DNA from: Oscillospiraceae bacterium
GTDB taxonomy: Bacteria > Bacillota > Clostridia > Oscillospirales > UBA929
Assembly (NCBI GenBank): GCA_009782475.1
Contig: WRIZ01000003.1
Location: forward strand, 58,945 to 122,944
Reading direction: 5' to 3'
Length of the DNA: 64,000 nucleotides
Part shown: positions 1 to 9,838 of the stretch, in pieces
Position numbering within the stretch: the first letter of the stretch is position 1
How the letters are laid out: every line of letters starts with the position of its first letter
Translations under genes and position numbers: made by a program
The notes under the pieces: model-generated
The model's input: the letters and a program-made list of their open reading frames with translations, nothing else
Databases searched by the model: none
Told to the model about the DNA's origin: nothing

Positions 1-21
1 TAGAAAGGACGGATAGTCTGT

Positions 22-1779
22 ATGGCTGATATAATCAAACTGAAAATCAACGGAATCGAGGTCGAGGCTCCGCAGGGCGCGACCATCCTCGAAGCCGCCC
101 GGCTGGCCGGCATCGAGATCCCCACCCTCTGCTATATGAAGGAGATCAACGCCATCGGCTCCTGCCGCATCTGCGTGGTTGAGGTCAAGGGCGGGCGCGG
201 CTTGGCCGCCGCCTGCGTCTTCCCGGCCGCCGACGGCATGGAGGTGTTTACCAACACCGAAGCCGTTGCCGATTCCCGGCGCGGGACGCTGGAACTGATG
301 CTCTCCAACCACCGGATGGACTGCCTCACCTGCCTGCGCAGCCAAAGCTGCGAGCTTCAGAACCTGTCGAAAACCCTCGGCGTGGACAAAGTGCGGTATC
401 CGCTCGACAACCAAGAACCCGAGCTGGAAACCTCGGCTCCGCATCTGACCCGCGACAACTCCAAGTGCATCCTCTGCCGCCGCTGCGTGGCCGTCTGCAA
501 GAAGAATCAGGACGTCGCCGTCATCGGCCCCAACGACCGCGGTTTTGCCACCCATATCGGCTGTGCTTTTGACCGCGACCTGGCCGAATCACCCTGCGTC
601 TCCTGCGGTCAGTGTATCGTCGCCTGCCCCACCGGGGCTTTGACCGAACGCGACCAAACGCAAGAGGTTTGGGACGCATTGGCCGACCCGGACAAACACG
701 TTGTCGTCGGGGCCGCTCCGTCGGTTCGCGTCACGCTGGGCGAATGCTTCGGGATGCCGGTCGGTGAGAACACCGAAGGGAAGATGTTCGCCGCCCTCCG
801 CCGCCTCGGATTCGATAAAGTCTTCGACGTCGACACGACCGCCGACCTCACCATCATGGAAGAGGCCAACGAGTTTATCGAGCGGGTTCAAAACAAAGGG
901 AAGCTGCCGCTGATCACCTCCTGTTCGCCCGGCTGGGTGAGCTACTGCGAACGGTATTATCCCGAGTTTTTGGATAACCTTTCGACCTGCAAATCCCCGC
1001 AGCAGATGTTCGGGGCGATGGTCAAAACCTATTACGCGCAAAAAGCGGGCATTGACCCCAAAAACGTTTTCGTCGTCACCATCATGCCCTGCACGGCCAA
1101 GAAATACGAAATCCTCCACCGCGACTCCGCTATCAAAGGATTGCCCGACGTCGACGTCGCCCTGACCACCCGCGAACTCGGCCGCATGATCGAGCGCGCC
1201 GGATTGATGTATGCCGATCTGCCCGATGAGAAGCCCGACCCTGCCTTCAGCGAATATACCGGCGCGGGTGTCATCTTCGGCGCGACAGGCGGCGTGATGG
1301 AAGCGGCTCTGCGCACCGCCGCCGACACCCTGACCGGGCAGGAGCTGAAGAGCGTTGATTACAACGGCGTGCGCGGGCTGGAAGGCGTTAAGGAAGCGAG
1401 TGTAGACGTTGCGGGACTGAAAGTCAACGTCGCCGTCGCGTCCGGCACAGCCAACGCCAAAAAACTGCTCGACATGGTCAAGAGCGGCGAGAAAGACATC
1501 CATTTCATCGAGATCATGGGCTGCCCCGGCGGCTGCGTCAACGGCGGCGGCCAGCCTGTCCAGCCGATGGGGTTGAAAAACTTCACCGACGTCCGCGCCG
1601 CCCGCGCCAAATCCCTCTACGATATGGACAAAGGCAATCCGCTGCGCAAAAGCCATGACAGCCCGCTGATGAAGACGGTTTACAAAGACTTTCTAGGCGA
1701 GCCGGGCAGCCGCAAGGCGCACGACGTCCTGCACACCCATTATCACAAAACGGAGAAATACCCGGGCGTGAAGGTCTAA
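22..1779 (+). CDS. [FeFe]-hydrogenase catalytic subunit (HndD/HydA type, with N-terminal 2Fe-2S and ferredoxin domains)
   Basis: H-cluster motifs TSCSPGW, MPCTAKK and EIMGCPGGCVNGGGQP; N-terminal 2Fe-2S motif (CYMKEINAIGSCRIC) and 4Fe-4S motifs CILCRRC / CVSCGQC. Confidence 0.95.
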   Translation: MADIIKLKINGIEVEAPQGATILEAARLAGIEIPTLCYMKEINAIGSCRICVVEVKGGRGLAAACVFPAADGMEVFTNTEAVADSRRGTLELMLSNHRMDCLTCLRSQSCELQNLSKTLGVDKVRYPLDNQEPELETSAPHLTRDNSKCILCRRCVAVCKKNQDVAVIGPNDRGFATHIGCAFDRDLAESPCVSCGQCIVACPTGALTERDQTQEVWDALADPDKHVVVGAAPSVRVTLGECFGMPVGENTEGKMFAALRRLGFDKVFDVDTTADLTIMEEANEFIERVQNKGKLPLITSCSPGWVSYCERYYPEFLDNLSTCKSPQQMFGAMVKTYYAQKAGIDPKNVFVVTIMPCTAKKYEILHRDSAIKGLPDVDVALTTRELGRMIERAGLMYADLPDEKPDPAFSEYTGAGVIFGATGGVMEAALRTAADTLTGQELKSVDYNGVRGLEGVKEASVDVAGLKVNVAVASGTANAKKLLDMVKSGEKDIHFIEIMGCPGGCVNGGGQPVQPMGLKNFTDVRAARAKSLYDMDKGNPLRKSHDSPLMKTVYKDFLGEPGSRKAHDVLHTHYHKTEKYPGVKV

Positions 1780-1780
1780 T

Positions 1781-3190
1781 ATGTCAGTATCCAGGCTGTT
1801 CAACCGGTCTTACCGCGATCATATCCGCGACAGCGAGACCCTCAGGCTGTTGAATATCATCATACTATCGGTGGCGGTGGGCATGTTTATGTTCACCGCC
1901 ATTGGCGGCGCGGCGTTCACCGGGTATGCCTCGGCTCTCGGGGCGGGGGAGTTTACCTTCGGGCTGATCTCCGCCCTCCCGGTTTTGGCCAGCCTGCTCC
2001 AGCTTCCTGTCTCCTTCCTTGTCCAGCGGAACGGGAGATTCAAACAGTTTTTCATGGTTGGCGGCGTTGTTCAGCGTTGTTCATGGATTCTTGCGGCGTT
2101 TATCCCGGTGTTCTTCCCGATTGGGGATTCAAGGCTTTGGATGCTGATCGTTCTGGTTACATTGGCGGCGATGGGCGGCGCGTTTGTGTCTATCTCCCAT
2201 ATGTCGCTGATGGCTTCGGTCGTGCCGATCGACATCCGCGGGCGGTATATCACGACGAGGCAGCGGGTCTCGACCGCCAGCTCGCTGGTGGCCGGGCTGG
2301 GCATCGCGTTTGTGTTAGACCACGCCCCGGGTTTTATGGGGTATACCATCGTCTTTGCGGTGGGCGGCGTCTGCGGATTGATCGACATCCTAATGTACGC
2401 GCCCTATAAGTTCGATAAAATCCCGAAGGCGGTGGAGGGTTCTTCGTTCAGCAAAGGGCTGAAAGCCTGTTTCACCACGGCAAAATCCCGCAACTGGCTG
2501 CTCTTTTGGGTGTTTTGGAGTTTCACCGTCAACCTCAGCGCGCCCTTCTTCGGCAAATACGCCATTGATAAACTCTCTCTCTCCTACATAAGCATCATCC
2601 TCGCCGGGCAGATTGTGGCCAACTCGCTCACCCTGCTCGTCGTCTCCCGCTGGGGCGTCTTCCTCGACCGCTACGGCGGCACGGCAACCATGATGATCTC
2701 GGCCACCATGTCAACCATCTTCATCGGGGTATGGCTCTTTGCCGTCCCGGGCAGCATATGGCCGCTCTTCCTCTTCAACTTTTTCGGCGGCTTCTTTTGG
2801 TGCGCCAACGAGGCCTGTATGGTCAACATGCAGTTCTCGCACACACCCGAGAACGGACGCCCGATCGCCATCGCCGTCTACGCCGTCCTCACCTCAGTGG
2901 CGACGGCGGCGGCCTTTATCTGCGGCGGAGCTTTGCTGGAGGCGTTGGCTCCGTTGATGGAGAATGCCGGGCGGGTTTTCGCCGGGACGCCGTTTGACCA
3001 TTATAAGCTGGTGTTCAGCGGCACGATGGTCTTGCGGCTGATCGTCATTGCCGTCTTTCTGCCCCGCGTTTGGAACGAAAAGGGGCTGACCCTCCGCGCC
3101 GCCTATGTCAAAGCGTTCAAACACGCCCACTCCAAGTGGTCGATAGAGATTTCCCGCCTGCGCATCTTCCACCGCAAACCAAAACGTTGA
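1781..3190 (+). CDS. MFS-type multi-TM transporter
   Basis: 469 aa, about 12 hydrophobic segments, MFS-like loop motifs. Confidence 0.75.
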   Translation: MSVSRLFNRSYRDHIRDSETLRLLNIIILSVAVGMFMFTAIGGAAFTGYASALGAGEFTFGLISALPVLASLLQLPVSFLVQRNGRFKQFFMVGGVVQRCSWILAAFIPVFFPIGDSRLWMLIVLVTLAAMGGAFVSISHMSLMASVVPIDIRGRYITTRQRVSTASSLVAGLGIAFVLDHAPGFMGYTIVFAVGGVCGLIDILMYAPYKFDKIPKAVEGSSFSKGLKACFTTAKSRNWLLFWVFWSFTVNLSAPFFGKYAIDKLSLSYISIILAGQIVANSLTLLVVSRWGVFLDRYGGTATMMISATMSTIFIGVWLFAVPGSIWPLFLFNFFGGFFWCANEACMVNMQFSHTPENGRPIAIAVYAVLTSVATAAAFICGGALLEALAPLMENAGRVFAGTPFDHYKLVFSGTMVLRLIVIAVFLPRVWNEKGLTLRAAYVKAFKHAHSKWSIEISRLRIFHRKPKR

Positions 3191-3204
3191 CAGGGTGTGA
3201 TACA

Positions 3205-3675
3205 ATGGATTTCCGAAAAGCCAACAGCAGCGACGTCCCCGCTCTCATGCAATTCCGCAAGCAGCAACTGCTTGAAGAAGGACTGCCGCCCGGTACCGAT
3301 CCTGCCGTTACGATAGACGGGGAACTGACGGAGTATTTCACTTCCGGCTTGGCCGACGGTTCGTTTATTGCGTGGCTTGCCGCCGATCAAGAAGCCGTCA
3401 TTGCGTCAAGCGGCCTCTGCTTTTATCAGCTCCCGCCGACATTCCATAACCCGACTGGGAAGGTTGCCTATATCACCAATATGTATACCCTTCCGGCGTA
3501 TCGAAAGCAAGGCATAGCGTCACGGTTGTTTGAGCTTCTGCTCGACGAGGCAAGGGCGCGGGAGTATAGTATCGTCAGGCTTCACGCTTCCAAAGACGGA
3601 AGAAATATTTACGCCAAAGCGGGCTTTACCGATTCAGATGGGTATATGACCATGAGGCTGAAAGGCAACAGATGA
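3205..3675 (+). CDS. GNAT family N-acetyltransferase
   Basis: MDFRKANSSDVPALMQFRK...YITNMYTLPAYRKQGIASRLFELLLDEA; ATG at 3205 preferred over the ORF-track start. Confidence 0.85.
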   Translation: MDFRKANSSDVPALMQFRKQQLLEEGLPPGTDPAVTIDGELTEYFTSGLADGSFIAWLAADQEAVIASSGLCFYQLPPTFHNPTGKVAYITNMYTLPAYRKQGIASRLFELLLDEARAREYSIVRLHASKDGRNIYAKAGFTDSDGYMTMRLKGNR

Positions 3676-3733
3676 TATGATCTATGTATCCGGCATTGAT
3701 TATAGAGGAAACATATATTAGGAGGGTATCATT

Positions 3734-3955
3734 ATGATTACGGAACGCAGCATGATTCATGATGTGGTGGATTTAATCCCTGAAGCTGATCTTACGAAGA
3801 TTTACGCGATCATAAACGCTTATCTGACATCGGATTATCAAGAGGAATTAACGGATGACGAAGAAAAGTGGGCAGACGAAGGGTTTGCTCAAATCGAACG
3901 CGGTGAGTGTATCACGGCAGACGATTACATGAAAAAACGCGGATTGACCAATTAA
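3734..3955 (+). CDS. small acidic protein, antitoxin-like (orphan)
   Basis: 73 aa, good RBS (aggagg), C-terminus GECITADDYMKKRG resembles RelB-type antitoxin tails; no toxin ORF adjacent. Confidence 0.45.
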   Translation: MITERSMIHDVVDLIPEADLTKIYAIINAYLTSDYQEELTDDEEKWADEGFAQIERGECITADDYMKKRGLTN

Positions 3956-3978
3956 CCCCCACAAAGGAGGATGACCCC

Positions 3979-5151
3979 ATGACGCCGCAAGAAGTGTTTG
4001 ACGTCATCAAACGGGACGCCATAGATATATACAACGAGGAGGAATTTCTCAAATTATTACAATCCGGCAAGCCGCTGACCGTCAAATTCGGTGCTGACCC
4101 TTCACGCCCGGACTTGCATTTGGGGCATTCGGTGCCGCTGAAAAAACTGCGCCTGTTACAGGACGCGGGGCACCGCATCGTCTTCCTGATCGGCGATTTC
4201 ACCGGGATGATCGGCGACCCGTCCGGGCGCAGCAAGACGCGCGTCCCGCTCACCTTTGAGCAGGTGCGTGAAAACGCCAAGTCCTATATCGAGCAAGTCT
4301 CCAAATTCCTCGACCCGGAGAAAGCGGACATTGTCTACAACTCCGATTGGCTGGGCAAAATGTCGTTCACCGAGGTCTTGCGGCTCTGCGGCAAAACGAC
4401 GCTGGCGCGCGTTCTGGAGCGGGACGATTTTCAAAAGCGTTATCATGGTAATCAGCCCATCGGCTTGCACGAGCTGCTCTACCCGATGATGCAGGGGTAT
4501 GATTCGGTCGCGCTGAACGCCGATATTGAGGTCGGCGGCACCGATCAAACCTTCAACCTGCTGATGGGGCGCAACCTGCAAAAAGACTACGGCCAAAAGC
4601 CGCAGGTCGTCCTCACCTTCCCCCTGCTCCCGGGTTTGGACGGGGTGGAGAAGATGAGCAAATCTTTGGACAACTACATCGGCGTGGACGAACTGCCCGA
4701 CGTTATGTTCGAGAAGTGTATGCGTGTCCCCGACGCCCTGCTGGACGATTATTTCCGCCTGACCACCGACGTAGAGCCCGAAACATTCCGCCCGCTGATG
4801 CAAAACGACGTCCGCGCGGCGCACTTTATGTATGCCGAAGCGGTTGTGACCATGTATCACAACGCCGATGCCGCGTCACACGGGCGTGACCGTTACAACG
4901 CCGTGGCGGCGGGCGGCGCGCCGGACGCGGTCGCGGAAGTCTCCCTGCCCAAAGGTGAGTACCCCCTGTGGAAACTGGTGGCCGACGCCGGGCTGGCCGT
5001 CAGCGGCAGCGAAGCGCGGCGGCTCTGCAAAGAAGGCGGGATCATGGTCAACAACGAGCGCAAAACCGACCCGAACGAGGTCTTTGCCGGAGCGGAACCA
5101 TTGCTGATCAAGCGCGGCAAGGGCAAATTCGCCCGGGTGGTGTTTGATTAG
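3979..5151 (+). CDS. tyrS: tyrosyl-tRNA synthetase
   Basis: HLGHS and KMSKS motifs, C-terminal S4-like domain; RBS aaaggagg before ATG 3979. Confidence 0.95.
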   Translation: MTPQEVFDVIKRDAIDIYNEEEFLKLLQSGKPLTVKFGADPSRPDLHLGHSVPLKKLRLLQDAGHRIVFLIGDFTGMIGDPSGRSKTRVPLTFEQVRENAKSYIEQVSKFLDPEKADIVYNSDWLGKMSFTEVLRLCGKTTLARVLERDDFQKRYHGNQPIGLHELLYPMMQGYDSVALNADIEVGGTDQTFNLLMGRNLQKDYGQKPQVVLTFPLLPGLDGVEKMSKSLDNYIGVDELPDVMFEKCMRVPDALLDDYFRLTTDVEPETFRPLMQNDVRAAHFMYAEAVVTMYHNADAASHGRDRYNAVAAGGAPDAVAEVSLPKGEYPLWKLVADAGLAVSGSEARRLCKEGGIMVNNERKTDPNEVFAGAEPLLIKRGKGKFARVVFD

Positions 5152-5651
5152 TATAAGGTGAATTCAAAAAAGTACGCCACTTTTTCCTTTACACTTCTTC
5201 CGTCTTCCTCAACTCCGATATATTCCTCCTCAACTTTTACGAATCGGTATTTTCCGGCATCCAATGGTTTTTTTAGTCTGTTAAAGTCAAACGTAAGGAG
5301 TGTGGATTGATTGGGGGGAGTGTATAAAAGAACCGCGCCGAAATATCCGCCTGTCTGTGTGAATTCTAAAAATACCCAAATATCAACATCCCATTTTTGC
5401 ACGAAAAATTCCGGGCTATACCCTATTTCACTATCTGTCAGATTTTCAATAATATAATTGATTTTCTCTGAACCAACCGGGTATTCGGGTTTCTCGGCAT
5501 ATATCCTCATGTCTTTCCCCATCTTTTCGGGAATCTCTGTTGGCGCGGGGAATTTATTTGCTTCCCAGTTGGTGCATGACTGGCAAAATAAAGCAAGGGT
5601 AAGGCATATGCTATATGCTTTTACCCGCTTCATAGTGTCTGATAACGTCAT
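5148..5651 (-). CDS. putative lipoprotein of unknown function
   Basis: signal peptide with lipobox-like LALFCQSC. Confidence 0.5.
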   Translation of the reverse strand: MTLSDTMKRVKAYSICLTLALFCQSCTNWEANKFPAPTEIPEKMGKDMRIYAEKPEYPVGSEKINYIIENLTDSEIGYSPEFFVQKWDVDIWVFLEFTQTGGYFGAVLLYTPPNQSTLLTFDFNRLKKPLDAGKYRFVKVEEEYIGVEEDGRSVKEKVAYFFEFTLY

Positions 5652-6607
5652 CTATATGTACTTAATATTGCTGCTAAAAGCGGAGTAATCCTGCATCCAT
5701 TATTTTCACCCGTATCACGGGCAGAAATAGCAACTGCTTGAAAGCCATTACCATGAATATAAAAAGGGCCTCCGCTGCCGCCATTATCTGTACTTGTATT
5801 GTTAGAACTAACTTTACCGGTTGTTAACCCAGTGATACTGCCACTGCTTGTATATTGCTTATAAGTTTGCCTGTTATTTACAATTACTTTTGGATAGCCT
5901 GTAATTCTTATTGGTGTCCCTACCGACATATTCGTTGTCCATCCGAAAAGCCCTGTTTGATTTGTCAGACTTGTGTCTATCTCGAGAATGGCAAAATCAT
6001 TGCTTTCTGTATGGTTTCCATTAAGCCACTCTTGTGAAGCAAGGGCTTTTGTCGCCATAATCGTACCAAATGGGTATGAGCTTCCATCTCTTGAAGGGCG
6101 GATTTCGATGGATACAATAGGATAACCAAGATCAAGAACATGTGCAGCAGTTAATAATGCTTTATCCGCAAAAACAAAAGCAGACCCCTCACTTACCTGG
6201 CTTGTTCCTTGAAAATTTACACGGATATGTGCAACACCATATACGTAAGGGTTGCTCTCGACCAACAGACCGCCGTATAATCCAAATGGCGTTACAGTTC
6301 CTCCGCCCATACCGGATATAGACGCTTCATATCCGGGCGGCATATATCCGGGAGCGTCAAGAACGGTACCGTTCATCACTTCCCGCTCACTCAGCGGGTT
6401 CATTATCGTGACCTCTTCCCGTTCTCCGGTTAATAGATCAAAGCTAACCATTGTGATCTCGGATTGATACGTTTCCCGTATAAATCCGTCATTCATAAAA
6501 TCAGCATTTTCCCCCATCGCCAAACCACTAAAGGAGTTTGTGTATATAAGGACTAATGATAGAACGCAGCACAGAAACAGAGCTTTTACTTTATTTGCTT
6601 TTAACAT
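5648..6607 (-). CDS. secreted trypsin/V8-like serine protease
   Basis: LLTAAHV (His), NDFAILEI (Asp), GGSGGP (Ser) triad motifs; signal peptide. Confidence 0.85.
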   Translation of the reverse strand: MLKANKVKALFLCCVLSLVLIYTNSFSGLAMGENADFMNDGFIRETYQSEITMVSFDLLTGEREEVTIMNPLSEREVMNGTVLDAPGYMPPGYEASISGMGGGTVTPFGLYGGLLVESNPYVYGVAHIRVNFQGTSQVSEGSAFVFADKALLTAAHVLDLGYPIVSIEIRPSRDGSSYPFGTIMATKALASQEWLNGNHTESNDFAILEIDTSLTNQTGLFGWTTNMSVGTPIRITGYPKVIVNNRQTYKQYTSSGSITGLTTGKVSSNNTSTDNGGSGGPFYIHGNGFQAVAISARDTGENNGCRITPLLAAILSTYR

Positions 6608-6890
6608 TTAAATACCTCATTTCGTTTTTGTTGAATTTATTTGACGCGTTTCCTAATCCCCTTAAGCATATCACCTCATTTCTTATGTACTTGTACTTTG
6701 CTATATTATCATGCTCTCACCACCTTTATTGGTATTAACAACAGTCTATCATGTGTCTGCTATGTTTGCAATACATTGTTTCATAATAATTTTGTCGAAT
6801 AATGCTTCTAATGCTCATCCCTTTTCCCCTTTACTTTGCTGTACATTCGTATTATAATGAGGAAACAAGAAAAGCACAGGAGGCAATCCC

Positions 6891-8039
6891 ATGAAAAAGC
6901 GGCGCGTATTTATCTTTACATTATCCGTCCTGCTGGCGTTGAATTTCATCACGGCGGGGTTGATTTCCGTTGTGCTGCAATCGTCCGGCATTGCTTTCGT
7001 CCGTTTCCCCGACGGAACCGTCATGTTGGGAGATCAGACGCGGGCGGCGGAAACCCGCCCTTCGATCCAGCCGCCTATCACCGTCCCTGTCGGCAATCCC
7101 CCTTCTCAAAAACCTGACCCGGACGGAGCTCTGACTTTTGCCGGGATTTATAAAAAAGCCGTGCCGTCGGTCACCGCTATCATTTCAGAGGGCGCGTATG
7201 CCAGCGGTTCCGGCACAGGCATCATCATAACCGAAGACGGTTATATCCTCACCAACAACCATGTGGTGGAGGGCGCGCGCGGCATCAAGGTGATCCTGCA
7301 CGACGGCGGCGAATATTCTGCCGACCTGATTGGAAACGACCGTCTCTCCGACCTCGCCGTGATCAAAATCAAAGCGTCCGGCTTAACGCCCGCCGAGTTC
7401 GGCGATTCCGACGCCATGGAACACGGAGACCCGGTGGCCGCCATCGGCAACCCGCTGGGCATCGAACTGCGCAACACCATCACCGCCGGCATCATCTCCG
7501 GCGTCAACCGCGACATCACTCTCGAAGATTCGGGCGGCGACATCACCATGACGGTTTTGCAAACCAATTGCGCCGTCAACCCCGGCAACTCCGGCGGGCC
7601 GCTTCTCAATGAGTACGGGCAGGTGATCGGCATCATCAGCAGTAAGATCATGGGCAGCGCGTCCAGCACCGTCGAAGGGCTGGGTTTTGCCATCCCGAGC
7701 AATACCGCCGCGCCGTTGGTGACCCAGTTGATCGAATACGGTTATATCAGAGGCCGCCCCGCGCTGGGGATCACCATCGAACTCACTTACAGGCCGACCG
7801 CTTTCATGCCGCCCGGCGTCTGCGTCGATACCGTCAACGAACGGTCGGACGCTTATACCAAACTCCAAAAAGATGATATTATTACCCATGTCAACGGAAC
7901 CGCCGTTTCGAGCGTCAGCGACATCAACGAAATCAAAAACAAACACAAAGCGGGAGATTCGCTCAAGCTGACCATTTGGCGTTACGGCGACATACTGACC
8001 GTAGACGTGCGGCTGATGGAAGAAGGAGACACGAAATAG
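6891..8039 (+). CDS. HtrA/DegP-like serine protease with PDZ domain
   Basis: ILTNNHVV, SDLAVIKI, NPGNSGGPL; C-terminal PDZ; N-terminal TM anchor. Confidence 0.93.
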   Translation: MKKRRVFIFTLSVLLALNFITAGLISVVLQSSGIAFVRFPDGTVMLGDQTRAAETRPSIQPPITVPVGNPPSQKPDPDGALTFAGIYKKAVPSVTAIISEGAYASGSGTGIIITEDGYILTNNHVVEGARGIKVILHDGGEYSADLIGNDRLSDLAVIKIKASGLTPAEFGDSDAMEHGDPVAAIGNPLGIELRNTITAGIISGVNRDITLEDSGGDITMTVLQTNCAVNPGNSGGPLLNEYGQVIGIISSKIMGSASSTVEGLGFAIPSNTAAPLVTQLIEYGYIRGRPALGITIELTYRPTAFMPPGVCVDTVNERSDAYTKLQKDDIITHVNGTAVSSVSDINEIKNKHKAGDSLKLTIWRYGDILTVDVRLMEEGDTK

Positions 8040-9077
8040 ATGAAACTTGGGTTTGTAGGGCTGCCCGGTTCCGGGAAGACGACCATTTTCAACGCGCTGA
8101 CCGGGGCGGGCGTGCAGGGATACAATGAAGCCAACCTTGCCGCCGTTTCGGTGCCGGACGGACGGCTGGAGCGGCTGGCGGCCATGTATGATCCTAAGAA
8201 GGTCACACCCGCCACGGTTAATATTGTGGACATTGCGGGGCTGGCCAAAGGTTCGGGGCTGGGCAACCGTTTCTTGGCGCACATCCGGGAGGCCGACGCC
8301 ATTCTCATGGTGCTTCAATGTTTTGACGGCGGCGGCGATCCTTTGGGCGACCGGGAAGCCATCAACATAGAGCTGTGCATGGCCGACATCGAGCTGGTGG
8401 AGAAACGCATCGCCCGGGCGGCGAAGATGGCCAAAGGGGACAAGTCCCTTTTGCATGAAGTTGAATTGTTCACCGCCCTCAAAGCGCATTTGGACAACGG
8501 TCTGTGCGCAAGGGTGTTCGATGGCAGCGACGACGACAAAGCCCTCATCGCCGATTGCCCGCTGCTGACCAATAAGCCAGTGCTTTACTGCGCCAATCTC
8601 TCCGAGGAGTTTTTCCGCGCGCGCGATACAGTTCAGCCGTACTTAGACTTGGAAAAGGCCGCCCGGGAAGAGGGCTCGGCCGTTTTCCCCATCTGCGCGG
8701 CACTGGAAGCCGAGATCATCGAGATGGAGCCGGACGACCGCGCCGCCTTCCTCGAAGACTTAGGTTTGACCCAGCCGGGGCGCGACCGTTTGATCCAAAT
8801 CTCCTATGATTTACTGGGGTTGATGTCGTTTTTAACGGCGGGCGCGCCCGAAGTCCGGGCATGGACGATCGCCAAAGGGACGAAAGCCCCCGCCGCCGCC
8901 GGAAAAATCCACAAAGACATCCAGCGCGGCTTTATCCGCGCCGAAGTCGTTTCGTTCGACGCGCTGATGGAGTGCGGCTCGATGGCGGCGGCCAAAGAGA
9001 AAGGGCTTGTGCGGCTGGAAGGCAAGGAATATGTGATGAAAGACGGCGACGTGGTGTTGTTCCGGTTTAACGTATAG
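8040..9077 (+). CDS. ychF: YchF/OLA1-family P-loop NTPase
   Basis: GLPGSGKTTIFNALT, DIAGLAKGSGLGNRFLAHIREADAI; C-terminal TGS-like domain. Confidence 0.93.
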   Translation: MKLGFVGLPGSGKTTIFNALTGAGVQGYNEANLAAVSVPDGRLERLAAMYDPKKVTPATVNIVDIAGLAKGSGLGNRFLAHIREADAILMVLQCFDGGGDPLGDREAINIELCMADIELVEKRIARAAKMAKGDKSLLHEVELFTALKAHLDNGLCARVFDGSDDDKALIADCPLLTNKPVLYCANLSEEFFRARDTVQPYLDLEKAAREEGSAVFPICAALEAEIIEMEPDDRAAFLEDLGLTQPGRDRLIQISYDLLGLMSFLTAGAPEVRAWTIAKGTKAPAAAGKIHKDIQRGFIRAEVVSFDALMECGSMAAAKEKGLVRLEGKEYVMKDGDVVLFRFNV

Positions 9078-9138
9078 TTGACATTTGCCGTTACATGTGA
9101 TACGATGACGGCAGATGATAACAAAACGAGGTGTTTTT

Positions 9139-9441
9139 ATGTCAGTCCAAGTTTCCACCCGTATAGACGAGGCGACCAAAAAGCAATTTGATCGGATATG
9201 CGAAGCAATCGGGATTTCACCATCCAATGCAATCAGTATGTTTATCAAGGGCGTTATCAATCATAACGGGATTCCTTTCAGTCCTGTTATTTCCGAAAAA
9301 GCAGTCAGACCGCCGTTTGAATTTGGCATATTGCCGGAGAAAATGCCGAGAGAGGCTGTGTTCGGCTGTATGCGCGGACAATTTGCGATGGCGGATGATT
9401 TTGACGCGCCGTTGGAGGATTTTAGGGAGTATATGGAATGA
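9139..9441 (+). CDS. RelB/DinJ-family antitoxin
   Basis: MSVQVSTRIDEATKKQFDRICEAIGISPSNAISMFIKGVI; overlaps the PIN toxin by 4 bp. Confidence 0.85.
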   Translation: MSVQVSTRIDEATKKQFDRICEAIGISPSNAISMFIKGVINHNGIPFSPVISEKAVRPPFEFGILPEKMPREAVFGCMRGQFAMADDFDAPLEDFREYME

Positions 9442-9824
9442 AACTGCTTCTTGATACGCACACAGCCCTTTGGTGGGTCAACGAGCACGAAAAACTGTCG
9501 TCTGATGCGAAAAATATGCTATTGGATGATACTCATACGTTATATATCAGTATTGTTTCAGCATGGGAAATCGCTATTAAAGCAAGCCTCGGAAAGCTGC
9601 CCGGATTTGACGGCGGCGCGAGCCGTTTTCTAACGAAGGTGACCGAAATGCCGGTTCTCTTGCTTCCGGTTGAACCGCACCATATAGAACAGGTCGAACC
9701 CCTTCCCTACATCCACCGCGATCCCTTTGACCGCCTGCTGATCGCAACGGCTAAATCGGAAGGCATGACCATCTTGACAGCGGACAAAAACATTCATCAG
9801 TATGATGTACCGACGGTGTGGTAG
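9438..9824 (+). CDS. PIN-domain toxin (VapC-like)
   Basis: MKLLLDTHTALWWV...SIVSAWEIAIK...DPFDRLLIATAKSEGMTILTAD. Confidence 0.9.
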   Translation: MKLLLDTHTALWWVNEHEKLSSDAKNMLLDDTHTLYISIVSAWEIAIKASLGKLPGFDGGASRFLTKVTEMPVLLLPVEPHHIEQVEPLPYIHRDPFDRLLIATAKSEGMTILTADKNIHQYDVPTVW

Positions 9825-9838
9825 GGAAGGAGAAATAC

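Noticed and set aside
589-1656. 355-aa minus-strand ORF opposite the hydrogenase
   Set aside because: Shadow ORF in high-GC coding DNA; composition is non-protein-like and it lies wholly antisense to a clear gene
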